NCBI GenBank assembly: GCA_963210315.1
Contig: OY723300.1
Span: forward strand, 372,001-436,000
DNA length: 64,000 nt
Direction: 5' to 3'
Source: Rhynchopus euleeides
Taxonomy: Eukaryota > Euglenozoa > Diplonemea > Diplonemida > Diplonemidae
Both the position numbers and the translations under genes were made by a program. Each line of letters begins with the position of its first letter. Positions within the stretch are counted from its first letter, which is position 1. Below are positions 40,301 through 48,905 of the stretch, one piece after another. The notes under the pieces were generated by a model, which ran no database searches, was not told the origin of the DNA, and saw only the letters and a program-made list of their open reading frames with translations.

Positions 40301-40308
40301 CCGGACAT
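34396..40308 (-). CDS. Main-family transposon protein (copy 2)
   Basis: A full-length 1970-codon frame with the same domains as copy 1 (N-terminal modules, coiled coil, RNase H-like core, OTU-like and OTU domains). By eye it differs from copy 1 only at residue 102 (Pro in copy 1, Ser here) and residue 509 (Cys in copy 1, Arg here). Copies 2 and 3 agree at both, so copy 1 is the derived one or the outlier. The catalytic OTU cysteine and histidine are kept. Intron equivalent 37517-37753. Confidence 0.75.
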   Translation of the reverse strand: MSGLVTFAEACKLQGIPDETTGKVAGALLRNAGWPKPVTSRTSNGVQKMYCLADIRRPNPLSSEEAIRQLTASSPGRCFPDDVLIAPLGEPDDLADQAALLSHPEDADPVSQSVISAVTRGPAAAGNDEPDEPEAPPSPTPVPPKPLPAALPPTSPTSPADDVDIGSSVCSDPADLASLDDLADLADSACPVDSASHANTDSPVATAMDALRDAVAAGEGWCCISSAEYLTLLRSLLPAGAKVSDTALFSLVKENADCMSSALHPHEKGSDTRGMKKKYCIGNAVPGRPCSLHFVGQGTPPPAPVGRPSKTLPERVLQVKALQKALLRAKDRIAQLTEELAAAHEVLGRKGDIVLRGVTGRKSCTEPYPMKVLRALLELRMAGIGQESSRRVLRDIIKLLSDGVEMPIPSRWTLREFEIPSGAASFAVFLEDVARTQTGGGGLGKDRQKATLSLAHDATSSLGRSSVSLHVVTAHVAADENRVRGACASALPLKNGKAAGKTSNLQAVRRIVSAHKLRISNATLSDHASTEAKATRDAGGAIVHLRCMHHKVGGALKYAVQTAGKALMMSHRVDPAANVASVLAVLDPTNGRSTAGVIFVDAELGKALDMRYPRGLGFARERGSKWHARPQQCSRLLKFSASILEMVREERFTPTATEILTLLGTPTVAAYCAACHFIGSLYLRFLNDLKPRRLNEETGRLEVNFEAGWGVLRPLHLLARDLSADSADNDFPALRKHWGQPRHGEEEVGRAEALEVVKDHHDVFAEVWVPCIQGFASTLARFIGYDEAAMASASPEDLPSLPSTQDLAECVAGNASFLAQRAPNLSSAALSGITQSKVNRFLLGYGNCNNARYAGSSASFFLPSLRSFFYIATTYAGRVRTDRFFLSHSLSFSLPLFFMTFPSHEEDYFIITISCFQCDSSYNHSFPSPYRYGRLLRQAKRARKKTRGGMYTEAAANTATGASAAALKAVSGVAHPDLVRLCALHAIPVTAMSKGKEVARQKEALTRSFAEKLCGPGSADARVWVERLKSVKEAVGILPVRSKPLSRFLRKAGLKPWGSDAVSSASHDVRVRFALTQWGRILPILREKGQQLQPRERLGRLDAPTLFALLAKAGLKVEAGETKRDLSALLLRNWTEQLSGHVEAVEETLGLKARTFPDTISPSVVDTITELYRRVKTAPAALKEEKGQGEDGKGCEDGEEAVDAVDAVEEEEEEEEEVEVGDEADPEANDVGAARIALLNEHCFPLGLHASPGCGRQKDGVLHASESTHEGGWASLNWFLGECGIQFLTFREMQVLQHEVNPESFHWTGKFTLATMQRAIEQHTSGLRNNGYRLLPVSKKNTFVDDPQSISSPALFFFNRQTLHWMVAFPLKDTVATLQKLTPAQLHAYPRETLYWVVHDTDTAKRAIAAGDLDRESHAYEVFKLVPKGVLPTTKAQFFGTRPRRTFPVAVKSRSVVRSGPTVRKRKRFGGTEVIDLSQVPETPRDKKGRLGHGRYDTAQLSDESYIPATSQRHLIPETLLYFSKYHHLPVTDTVQEGDGFFLSLLRFNRFSAYQSVRALRESAFGDATNMKHDLEVYLMKIHKDTLASVFEEKGEKNLPVHERHQSLVHWRKSMCKAAEDEKVTQRGGSFALHFFVNVHQIRLRIITQNKEGKPRVRELRPRTWCEKAKNWEAGSTASLPTIFLYQYRQDTQTNFYSLHLPTERDFSRASSVFYRIQNMGPNVENAQEQMEQEDMRRKAVPMALPCPGPRRPHVPDKGIDNPASRHDTLTQRLLLFSLSTVNVPGDGNCLFHAFHECLTGNPRGGASLREEAVNFVTAMAASLSCREVQPEVEAVRMWGNLPYHPCQPLDDGSEPYVLTRLRTRRYAEDDEISVLSTMKNVLITVVTNMIYPGNHDDFASGFNSYVPLSYNFTSIDTTLQDFPPDRRVTLANLGQAGVGDHFMWIKGTQANLEATHRKGLRSVSTRAGT

Positions 40309-40479
40309 TATCAGAAGCTGTGGAACGTGCCAGTGCCTGCAGTGGGTTAGTGCTGTGTGAGCAACGTAGGTGCAGCAAAGTTAAAGTTAAGCAGTCTGCT
40401 GAGGGGTCCGCACACAACATCTGGGAGGCACGCAGAGTGACCGAGAGTGGAGGGGGCAAGGGGAGACACCGTTCTGTTT

Positions 40480-42832
40480 CGGTTACAATCGGTTACATGC
40501 CAAGAACAATCGGTTACAATCGGTTACATGCCAAGAACGATCGGTTACAATCGGTTACATGCCAAGAACAATCGGTTACAATCGGTTACAATCGGTTACA
40601 TGACGAGGGCAATCGGTTACAATCGGTTACATGCCAAGAACAATCAGTTACAATCGGTTACATGCCAAGAACGATCGGTTACAATCGGTTACATGACGAG
40701 AACAATCGGTTACAATCGGTTACATGCCGAGAACAATCGGTTACAATCGGTGACATGCCAAGAACGATCGGTTACAATCGGTTACATGCCGAGAACAATC
40801 GGTTACAATCGGTTACATGCCGAGAACAATCGGTTACAATCGGTTACAGGCCAAGAACAATCGGTTACAATCGGTTACATGCCGAGAACAATCGGTTACA
40901 GGCCAAGAACAATCGGTTACAATCGGTTACATGCCAAGAACGATCGGTTACAATCGGTTACATGACGAGGACAATCGGTTACAATCGGTTACATGCCGAG
41001 AACAATCGGTTACAGGCCAAGAACAATCGGTTACAATCGGTTACATGCCAAGAACGATCGGTTACAATCGGTTACATGCCAAGAACAATCAGTTACAATC
41101 GGTTACATGACGAGAACAATCGGTTACAATCGGTTACATGCCAAGAACGATCGGTTACAATCGGTTACATGACGAGGACAATCGGTTACAATCGGTTACA
41201 TGCCGAGAACAATCGGTTACAATCGGTTACATGCCAAGAACGATCGGTTACAATCGGTTACATGACGAGAACAATCGGTTACAATCGGTTACATGCCGAG
41301 AACAATCGGTTACAATCGGTTACATGCCAAGAACGATCGGTTACAATCGGTTACATGCCGAGAACAATCGGTTACAATCGGTTACATGCCGAGAACAATC
41401 GGTTACAATCGGTTACAGGCCAAGAACAATCGGTTACAATCGGTTACATGCCGAGAACAATCGGTTACAGGCCAAGAACAATCGGTTACAATCGGTTACA
41501 TGCCAAGAACGATCGGTTACAATCGGTTACATGACGAGGACAATCGGTTACAATCGGTTACATGCCGAGAACAATCGGTTACAGGCCAAGAACAATCGGT
41601 TACAATCGGTTACATGCCAAGAACGATCGGTTACAATCGGTTACATGCCAAGAACAATCAGTTACAATCGGTTACATGACGAGAACAATCGGTTACAATC
41701 GGTTACATGCCAAGAACGATCGGTTACAATCGGTTACATGCCAAGAACAATCAGTTACAATCGGTTACATGCCAAGAACGATCGGTTACAATCGGTTACA
41801 TGCCGAGAACAATCGGTTACAATCGGTTACATGCCAAGAAGGATCGGTTACAATCGGTTACATGACGAGGACAATCGGTTACAATCGGTGACATGCCGAG
41901 AACAATCGGTTACAATCGGTTACATGCCGAGAACAATCAGTTACAATCGGTTACATGCCAAGAACGATCGGTTACAATCGGTTACATGACGAGGACAATC
42001 GGTTACAATCGGTTACATGCCGAGAACAATCGGTTACAATCGGTTACATGCCAAGAACGATCGGTTACAATCGGTTACATGACGAGGGCAATCGGTTACA
42101 ATCGGTTACATGCCGAGAACAATCGGTTACAATCGGTTACAGGCCAAGAACAATCGGTTACAATCGGTTACATGCCGAGAACAATCAGTTACAATCGGTT
42201 ACATGCCAAGAACGATCGGTTACAATCGGTTACATGACGAGGACAATCGGTGACAATCGGTTACATGCCAAGAACAATCGGTTACAATCGGTTACAGGCC
42301 AAGAACAATCGGTTACAATCGGTTACATGCCGAGAACAATCAGTTACAATCGGTTACATGCCAAGAACGATCGGTTACAATCGGTTACATGACGAGGACA
42401 ATCGGTTACAATCGGTTACATGCCAAGAACGATCGGTTACAATCGGTTACATGACGAGGACAATCGGTGACAATCGGTTACATGCCAAGAACAATCGGTT
42501 ACAATCGGTTACAGGCCAAGAACGATCGGTTACAATCGGTTACATGACGAGGACAATCGGTTACAATCGGTTACATGCCAAGAACGATCGGTTACAATCG
42601 GTTACATGACGAGGACAATCGGTGACAATCGGTTACATGCCAAGAACAATCGGTTACAATCGGTTACATGACGAGGACAATCGGTGACAATCGGTTACAT
42701 GCCAAGAACGATCGGTTACAATCGGTTACATGACGAGGACAATCGGTTACAATCGGATACATGCCAAGAACAATCGGTTACAATCGGTTACAATCGGTTA
42801 CATGCCGAGAACAATCGGTTACAGTCGGTGAC
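40480..42832. repeat. 31-bp minisatellite array, about 76 units (copy 2)
   Basis: Same unit and same boundaries as in copy 1 but about 19 units shorter. The interior order of CCAAGAACG, CCGAGAAC and ACGAGGAC variants differs from copy 1 near the gene side and is the same for the last kilobase, so the change occurred in the gene-proximal half. Confidence 0.92.
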
Positions 42833-43567
42833 CTACCGAGAACAATCTCGCATCCTGGAGCAACCTATTGGCAGACCGTCCACAACCGTCTACAGACGAA
42901 AAAGAGACGTACCGTCCCCATCGTGACCAACTGGGGGTGTTTTTTGGGTGTGGACGGTCCGCCCGCAGCCTAGCAACCTCCAGTAACCTCTTGGCAGACC
43001 GTCCACAGCCGTCCACAACCATCCACAGCCATCCACAGCCGTCCACAACCGTCCACAACCGTCCACAGGTGAAAAAGTGCCAGAACACCCCAATATTGAC
43101 CACCTGGGGGTGATTTTTGGGTGTGGACGGTCTGCCTGAGGCCGTAGAATGCGAAAAAACCGATTTTGGTACTCTATTGGCCTGTGGTGGCCCGTAGAAA
43201 TGGAGTGTTTGCGATTTTGAGCCATTTTCCTAAGGAAACTGGCCCAGTTGGCTGGAAAATGTGAATTTTTGAATTTAAAATGCAACACCGAGCATTTAGA
43301 GAGTGTGGACGGTTGTGGACGGTCGTCCCGGACCGATTTGGGACCACTTTTGGTATAGGGTCGAAAAGACAATGCGATTTTAAAAAAAATAATTTTTTAG
43401 ACAGCCAGGTCAGCAGGCTATGCCTCCTCTAGTGTTTAGTAGTGACCGTCTGAGGACAAATTCACTAAACACGTAGTGTTAAGTGTCTTTATAGGCCCCC
43501 CCCCCTCCCTCCCTCCCCCTCCCCCCCCCGGATTCGGACACGCATTTTAAGGGTCGTCTACTACGAC

Positions 43568-44614
43568 TCATGTCGAAAGTCTGGCCATCGTGTTCTCTAC
43601 GGACTCCAAACGACCCTTGGTATAGCTCAGCAAGGCTCGATCTGCTCCGAAATTTTTTGGTGAAATTTCGATTTTTGGCTGAAAAAGGTGTTGGTGAAAT
43701 ACGCAACCTGCCCGCTGCAGCCCTGTGTGGCAGTCTTGTTGACTGGCGTGCTGCAGTACGCGGGTCGGCGGGCCGTGGCCCGGCGGTGGCGGGAGGCCTG
43801 CGGAGAGGAGGGGCGCGAAGCGCCCCGACGCGGAGCAGGCCGACAGCACGTTGTCGACATACACGTCAACGCACAGTTCCGGAGTGGATGTAGATGGGGA
43901 GGGAGAGAATACCGCCGTGGGGGGGGTTGAGAGATAGCAGTGGGAAAGTGCATACATGATCAGGTGCATCAACTCTGGGGACCACGACGCCCCCATTGGC
44001 AAACGGGTCAGGCAGTATGCCTCCCCCTTGTCATCACGGTATGTGAAGTATTTCTGAGACTCTTCGGGAATGGGGATCTGAAAAAAGGAAGCCGCTAGGT
44101 CTCTTTGGGAGGCGCACTCGCATTCCACGCTGGACAAAACTGTTGGGGAGGTGGGGAAAACAACTTGGCAGCGGTATCCATAAGCTGCCGCAAGGGAGTT
44201 GTGGTCTTTGGTCCACATGATGGGCCTCAGTCGGCCCCCGTGTGGGCCATACCCCTGCTTTTCTTCGAAGACAACGAAAGGGGAAATAGCCAGAACAGGG
44301 TTTCTCTTGCCAAAATCAAAGTCCGGGGCTCTCCGCACCAGCCCTGCCTCTTCCAACTGCACCGAAAAACGAGAAGAAAAGGCCTGGCTCTTGGCTTTCA
44401 CAGTTGCCGGGGTCCAGCTCTGCTCTGAGACCTCCCGCGCCATGGCCTGGGGGTTGGCTGTCATGTCCAGCAGTGTGCTGATCCTTTCACGCACTGGCCC
44501 CTTGGCCATCCGAAGCACCTCAGGAATAGAAATAATAGGGACTTTTTTGCAATGCAACGGGGCTTTTAGTTGTTCTTGGGTTGGAAGGGAACCCCTGGAC
44601 ACCCGTTTTCCCAT
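43568..44614 (-). pseudogene. Reverse transcriptase, C-terminal part apparently degraded
   Basis: From the ATG at 44614 the frame shows GGRLRPIMWTKDHN, a first catalytic strand QRDLAASFFQIPI, YFTYRD, LPMGASWSPELMH and a VDVYVDNVL box. The second box has Asp-Asn rather than Asp-Asp. These features fit reverse transcriptases of the DIRS/VIPER group. The frame is open upstream to 46006, but that part overlaps the recombinase in another frame and is not credible. After the catalytic box the reading becomes Gly/Pro-rich around a GC-rich hairpin at 43808-43826, and no thumb or RNase H is recognisable, so I call it broken. Confidence 0.6.
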
Positions 44615-44655
44615 GCCGGAGTGGCTACTATGCTCGGGGGGGGCACCAAGTTCCG

Positions 44656-45720
44656 TTAAAGACGGGCACAACACTCTGGGGAGAGGGCCAGGGCCACCTC
44701 CTCGTTCACGTTCGCGAGGTATCTCATGGTGGTGGGGGGAAGAATGGGGTTCGCGGTTTTGTGCCTGGCAATCCTGGGGATGTCCTGGGGGGGGAGGATA
44801 CCGTTGGCTGCCAGTGTGGCTAGAAATTGCAGGGCCCCCCGTCGGGGTGAATGAAGCGTCCACTCTTGGCAGTTGGGGCATTGGCGGAGAAGGCGCAGAA
44901 ATTGGGAGTGGGGGACACCGAACAGAAGGGATTCCAAGGGGCATGTCTGTCTTTTCTCCACCACGAACGCAATCAGACGCTCCAAACCCGCCCCCGCTGC
45001 AACTGCGAACCTGCGATCCACAAATGGGGTCGTCTTGATTGCCTTTGACCTGTAAAAATCCACCACGAGTCGTGTTCCACATGCTGTGGGTTTCACATCC
45101 TTTACCGTGAGATCTGCCGCATCGCGGTAGCGGCAGGCTGTCTTCCACAGAAACAACAACAGGTTCGCCTCCACCTCGTGCCCCCTTGTGAACAGAACAA
45201 ACACCGCCTGGGTCACTTCGGCCTTTTTTGCGGGGACAGCTTGCTTCGGGGGGGAAAAGGGGGTCGCACGAGCCAGTGCGTTGGCATAGCCCTGAAGGGG
45301 GAGCGGGGACCAATTCCCCTGCTGCAGACCGACTGCGTTTATTGCCGATGCATAATTTTTGACTGTGCTTGTTGTCAAGTGGGTCATTCCCGCCAGAAAC
45401 AGAACTGCTGCATCTTCCGAGGGGGGTAGGGAGAGGTCTGCTGTCACACACCAACTTTCCAGTCTTTTCCATAGCCCACCCCTGGTGGAGATTGTGCGTT
45501 CCGCCAGGCTCTCTTTCATGACTTCTTCCAGCCGTTCCTTTGCTTCCCACAGAGTGTGGTCGTCCCTGGCCCGGGTCCTTGCCGGCGCAGCTTGCGTGTA
45601 CACCTCCGACAGAGTGTTCTGGACGATGTTCTGGGGGGCGGGAGGGGGGGTAGGGGGTTGGGGGGGCCTTTCCTGTCCCAGTTTTTGGCAGAGTGCCGTG
45701 ATTTGGCCGAGTGCCTGCAT
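44656..45720 (-). CDS. Tyrosine recombinase of the retrotransposon
   Basis: A 354-residue protein with a Pro-rich N-terminus, a helical core-binding region (about 65-170) and a C-terminal catalytic domain. The active-site residues can be followed: R197 in ACRYRDAADL, H290 and R293 in LHSPRRGA, H320 in IARHKT and the nucleophile Y334 in TMRYLA. In this order of elements the recombinase integrates circular DNA by site-specific recombination. It starts 24 bp after the gag stop and ends 42 bp before the first RT methionine. All key residues are present, so it may still be active. Confidence 0.85.
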   Translation of the reverse strand: MQALGQITALCQKLGQERPPQPPTPPPAPQNIVQNTLSEVYTQAAPARTRARDDHTLWEAKERLEEVMKESLAERTISTRGGLWKRLESWCVTADLSLPPSEDAAVLFLAGMTHLTTSTVKNYASAINAVGLQQGNWSPLPLQGYANALARATPFSPPKQAVPAKKAEVTQAVFVLFTRGHEVEANLLLFLWKTACRYRDAADLTVKDVKPTACGTRLVVDFYRSKAIKTTPFVDRRFAVAAGAGLERLIAFVVEKRQTCPLESLLFGVPHSQFLRLLRQCPNCQEWTLHSPRRGALQFLATLAANGILPPQDIPRIARHKTANPILPPTTMRYLANVNEEVALALSPECCARL

Positions 45721-45743
45721 GATGTCCTGGCCGAGTGCCGGTG

Positions 45744-46727
45744 TTAATTCCAGTTGGTGTTGCCCCGGGGTTTCCCCCCCTTTCCCCCCTTTCCCTGAAA
45801 TGTGTGGTGGGGGTAGGGGGAATACCGATTCGGGGGGGGAAAAGACTGGGGAGGGCCACCGTTGCCCCCCTTTCCCCCCTTCGTCGTGCGTGCACGCCCC
45901 GCCAGCTTGGCGATGGCCCGGTCAGCAGCGGATGCTTCCGTGTCGGCCGTCCGCATCTCCGCCTCCACCTGCGCCCGGGGGATCCTGTGTTGTTTCCACG
46001 CCTCATTCACCACCAGCTCGTGCAGCAGCTGGTTCCCCATCTGGGTCACGGTGGTGGACCAGAACCCCCGCTCAGCAGCCTCCTGCGCGAGGGCGACCCA
46101 CGTGCTCAGGTGGGTCACCTTGTTCGATGTCCCGAACTGCAGCCTCAGGTCTCGGATCATCTCCCGCGCCGCTGCCACCCCTCCTGCCTTCAAAAACCCC
46201 TGCCACTGGGAGACGCAAGCCGGCCTCATGTTGGGCAGGCTGAGGGCCGACTGCAGGTTCCCGATTGTCGGGAGCTTGGGGGGGTCCTGGGCAGGGGGGC
46301 TGCTCCCCTCCGGTTGCGCCTGTGCCGCCCCGGCCTCACCTCCCGCTTTCCCCCCAGTCCCCGCCTGCTTGGCGCCTTCGCGGACCGCCTTGGCGAGGTC
46401 TAGTACCGACTCTCTCATGAGGTCGAGTTGTGCCTTGGTCTGCTTCCTCGCGTATTCATGCACCGATCTGAGGTTGGCGTAGTCAAACCCCACCACGGGG
46501 ATGGTGCATTCTTGCAACCCCGTGGGCTCGACTTCATCGAGTTCCTCTAACGGCAGGGTGTAGAGGATGGTGTACGTGTTGTCCTCATTTTTTCGCAGCA
46601 CCCCCGCGTGGCGAGAGTACTCTCCCCCAATTTCGTCGCCATCCTGTGGGGATGCTCTGACCTCGTACACAATCTCGGTCACTCCGCGCTGGTGGAGCCT
46701 GTCGAGCATCTGTGTAACCGCTTCCAT
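45744..46727 (-). CDS. Gag-like protein of the tyrosine-recombinase retrotransposon
   Basis: I start at the ATG at 46727, whose context AAAATGG is strong, giving 327 residues; the frame is open a further 63 codons to 46916 through a hairpin unlikely to be coding. The protein has a charged N-terminal domain, a helical middle with NLRSVHEYARKQTKAQLDLM, an Ala/Gly/Pro linker, a second helical domain and a basic Gly/Lys-rich tail (TTKGGKGGNGG, GKGGKGGKPRG) suited to nucleic-acid binding. There is no zinc knuckle. Assignment rests on position before the recombinase and the overall character. Confidence 0.55.
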   Translation of the reverse strand: MEAVTQMLDRLHQRGVTEIVYEVRASPQDGDEIGGEYSRHAGVLRKNEDNTYTILYTLPLEELDEVEPTGLQECTIPVVGFDYANLRSVHEYARKQTKAQLDLMRESVLDLAKAVREGAKQAGTGGKAGGEAGAAQAQPEGSSPPAQDPPKLPTIGNLQSALSLPNMRPACVSQWQGFLKAGGVAAAREMIRDLRLQFGTSNKVTHLSTWVALAQEAAERGFWSTTVTQMGNQLLHELVVNEAWKQHRIPRAQVEAEMRTADTEASAADRAIAKLAGRARTTKGGKGGNGGPPQSFPPPNRYSPYPHHTFQGKGGKGGKPRGNTNWN

Positions 46728-46737
46728 TTTAAGAGCT

Positions 46738-46801
46738 TCTCCCACGGACTGCTTCTCTGAAGTGTAAAAAGAGAAAGGCTTTGCGCAGTCCGTGGGAGAA
46801 A
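46738..46801 (-). promoter_or_regulatory. Perfect 16-bp stem hairpin just upstream of the gag start
   Basis: TTCTCCCACGGACTGC and its exact complement enclose about 32 nt and lie immediately before the chosen gag ATG on the minus strand. In the transcript this would be a stable leader hairpin. It could affect translation, packaging or priming; which one is not visible. Confidence 0.6.
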
Positions 46802-46980
46802 GTAAGTTGGAGCTTGTCGTTACCTGAGGTGTGGGGGGTTGTGTGTAAAACCCAAGAATTATACGGACTGCAAGCCAACATTCCTGTGACCGAATAGAGA
46901 AGGGGAGAGATGGCATGGAACCGAGGGGAGAGGGGGGCAGGAACCTTGGGAACTCCGACTAGTGAGCAGGCCCACTGTGG

Positions 46981-47517
46981 CCATTACCGGGTATTACCGG
47001 GTCGAAAAACGGGTATTACCGGGTCCGGTAATACCCGGTAATACCCGGTTATAGCCCGGTAGCGCTACCGGGGATTTTCCATGGGAATTTCCCTTTATTT
47101 TGCGAATTGATCCCCTCCCCCTTAGCACTGTGTGACGCATTTCAGATGAACAACACCCCTCCCCCCCTCCCTGACCCCACCTGGACCTTCTCGTTCTTGA
47201 CAGCGCTTGCCCTTCGTCATATTTGACCCCCCCCCCCACCACCACCACCACCACCACCACCACCACCACCACCACCACAGGCATGTCGCTAAGCGTCGAC
47301 CGTCGACCCAGTGATTTTGGGTTTCCCCCCCCATAAAAAAGCGTCGACCCAGCGTCGACCCAGTGGACTGGGTTGCCATTCAAGCCTGGACCAAGCGTCA
47401 ACCCATTTATTACACTGGGTCGACGCTAACCTAGCGTTGACCCGGTTACACTGGGTCGACGCTCACCAAGCGTCGACCAAGCGTCAACCCACTTTCACTG
47501 GGTCGACGTCGAAGAGA
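46981..47517. repeat. Cluster of simple and palindromic repeats
   Basis: GGGTATTACCGG and its complement form a perfect hairpin with a 2-nt loop at 47011-47036 within a run of TACCGGGT words (46986-47070). An (ACC) trinucleotide run follows at 47238-47278. From about 47295 to 47517 GCGTCGACC and ACTGGGTCGACGC words repeat irregularly in both orientations. No gene. Confidence 0.75.
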
Positions 47518-48119
47518 GTATGGTTTTGCAGGAACAGATAATCACTACCGTGGCCTCCGGCGGCTGGGGGGCTCCGCCCCCCAGACCCCCCTGTGGCGTG
47601 TGTCTCGTACTCAAGTCATTCGATTCCCACCGGGTCAGGGAATCCAACCACTCCAGTCGCCTCAGGGGGACACAGCCAACTCACACAGAATCTGTACGCC
47701 CACAATGAACAGATGTTCACTACCGTGGCCTCCGGCGGCTGGGGGGCTCTGCCCCCCAGCCCCCCTATCTCGCGTGCCCGTCTAGTAACCAAGTCCTTGC
47801 GCTTTGACGGCCGTGGCATATCAGGGGGCAGCGTCGAAATCATGGTCCCGAATGTATATTTCCTGCACCCCGACCGGAGGCCGAAACTGCACCCGAGTGC
47901 AGGAAAAAAACGGTCCGAGGGCCGGAGGCCCGAGGCCTTTTTTTCCTGCTCGAGGGTGCAGTTGAGGCCGACACGGGGTGCAGATGATGGTTTCTTGCCA
48001 TCACCCGGCACTTTCGAGCACAGCACGACGGGACCGCTCTGCCAAGGACTTGGTCAGGCCAGCCAGTGCCAGGTTCTTCTGGTTCAGCCAAGAGGTGGCG
48101 GGAACCAGTGATCTGAGTA
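47518..48119. other. Unassigned repeat-rich DNA with two copies of a GC hairpin word
   Basis: TCACTACCGTGGCCTCCGGC followed by GGCTGGGGGGCT and a C-rich complement occurs at about 47543 and 47713, and a shortened form at about 52447. A palindromic ACTGCACCCGAGTGCAGG and a GC-rich hairpin (about 47895-47965) follow. No credible coding region. Confidence 0.4.
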
Positions 48120-48508
48120 GGTACCGTACCAGGTACCGGGGGGTAGTACCCCCTGGTACCCCCAAAATGGTCGTTTTCAGTTTCGCGAAATTTGCATTTC
48201 CGGAGTTTTTCAGAGCTGTGGTGGGGTCACTTTGCTCTGGGAGATGAGTTTTTGGCCATTCAATTTTTTTTCGATTTTCCTAAGGAAATGTGGACCAGCC
48301 CAAAATGAAAAATGGAGGGGGGGTACTTCGGATGTGAGGTCAAAAAAAATTTGCGACCAACCAAACTCATCTCCCAGAGCAAAATGACCACACTACTGGC
48401 CGGAATTGATCCGGAAATTCCTAATTTCTGAAAATTTTTGGGCTGGGACCCAAGTCTGGATTTTCGAAGTCCCGGGGGGTACGGGGGGGTAGTACCTGGT
48501 ACGGTACC
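48120..48508. mobile_element. Small foldback element (389 bp)
   Basis: It begins GGTACCGTACCAGGTAC and ends with the exact complement. The arms are about 140 bp and contain CTCATCTCCCAGAGCAAAAT in opposite orientations (right arm near 48366, left arm near 48245). A third copy of the arm alone is at 51190-51337. No coding capacity and no clear target duplication. Confidence 0.75.
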
Positions 48509-48704
48509 TGACAAGGCCTCACAGGCGGAGGCGTACAACGTGGTCTGTTGTCGTCTGAGGGCGCGGGCAGGCAAGCGGGCGCGGGCGAGCCGGCCAGGGG
48601 CGCGGGGGTCTTCGCAGCGGAGTTCCCAGGGGTCCCAGAGCCAGGGGAGTAGGGCCGCCAGGGGAGCGAGATAGCCGTACACGACGCGCTGGCAGAAATT
48701 TCCT

Positions 48705-48905
48705 GAACCGGTTTGAAAACAGTAACCGGTTCCTTGGGAACCGGTTGAAATCACAACGGCAAACCGGTTACTGACAAATCCGAACCGGTTGAGGACAGGT
48801 TCAGAACCGGCTGGGACCGGTTCTGAAACTGGCAAGAACCGGTTCGTGAACCGGTTTGCAGGAACCGGTTCGAGAACCGGTTCTAGAACCGGTTCTGAAA
48901 CCGGT
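48705..48905. repeat. Dense cluster of the palindrome AACCGGTT
   Basis: The octamer AACCGGTT occurs about a dozen times in 200 bp, several times extended to GAACCGGTTC or AGAACCGGTTCT, with irregular 8-25 bp spacing. It is not a clean tandem repeat. Another palindromic pair (GGTCCGGAC, GTCCGGACC type) is at about 49050-49075. Function unknown. Confidence 0.75.

Larger units (their letters stand above)
33258..43431 (-). mobile_element. Main-family large DNA transposon, copy 2 (10.17 kb)
   Basis: Same terminal repeats, gene order and orientation as copy 1, inserted into the upstream ORF of the non-LTR retrotransposon on the left and next to the tyrosine-recombinase element on the right. TA lies at both outer edges. 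Differences from copy 1 are homopolymer lengths, a shorter 31-bp array and three extra 10-bp GTCCACA-type units (43001-43069). Confidence 0.9.
43432..46990 (-). mobile_element. Tyrosine-recombinase retrotransposon, gag - recombinase - RT order
   Basis: Three consecutive minus-strand frames encode a gag-like protein, a tyrosine recombinase and a reverse transcriptase. A recombinase instead of an integrase defines the DIRS order, and the recombinase lying before RT is the arrangement described for VIPER elements of trypanosomatids. Outer repeats are not resolved: a 9-bp inverted pair, GTGTTTAGT and ACTAAACAC (43432-43480), lies at the left edge next to copy 2. RNase H was not found and the sequence after the RT catalytic box looks eroded, so the element may be defective. 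Confidence 0.7.

Noticed and set aside
43568-46006. Full 812-codon frame as one RT protein
   Set aside because: The first 460 codons overlap the recombinase in another frame and have no RT-like content; only the part from 44614 is credible.
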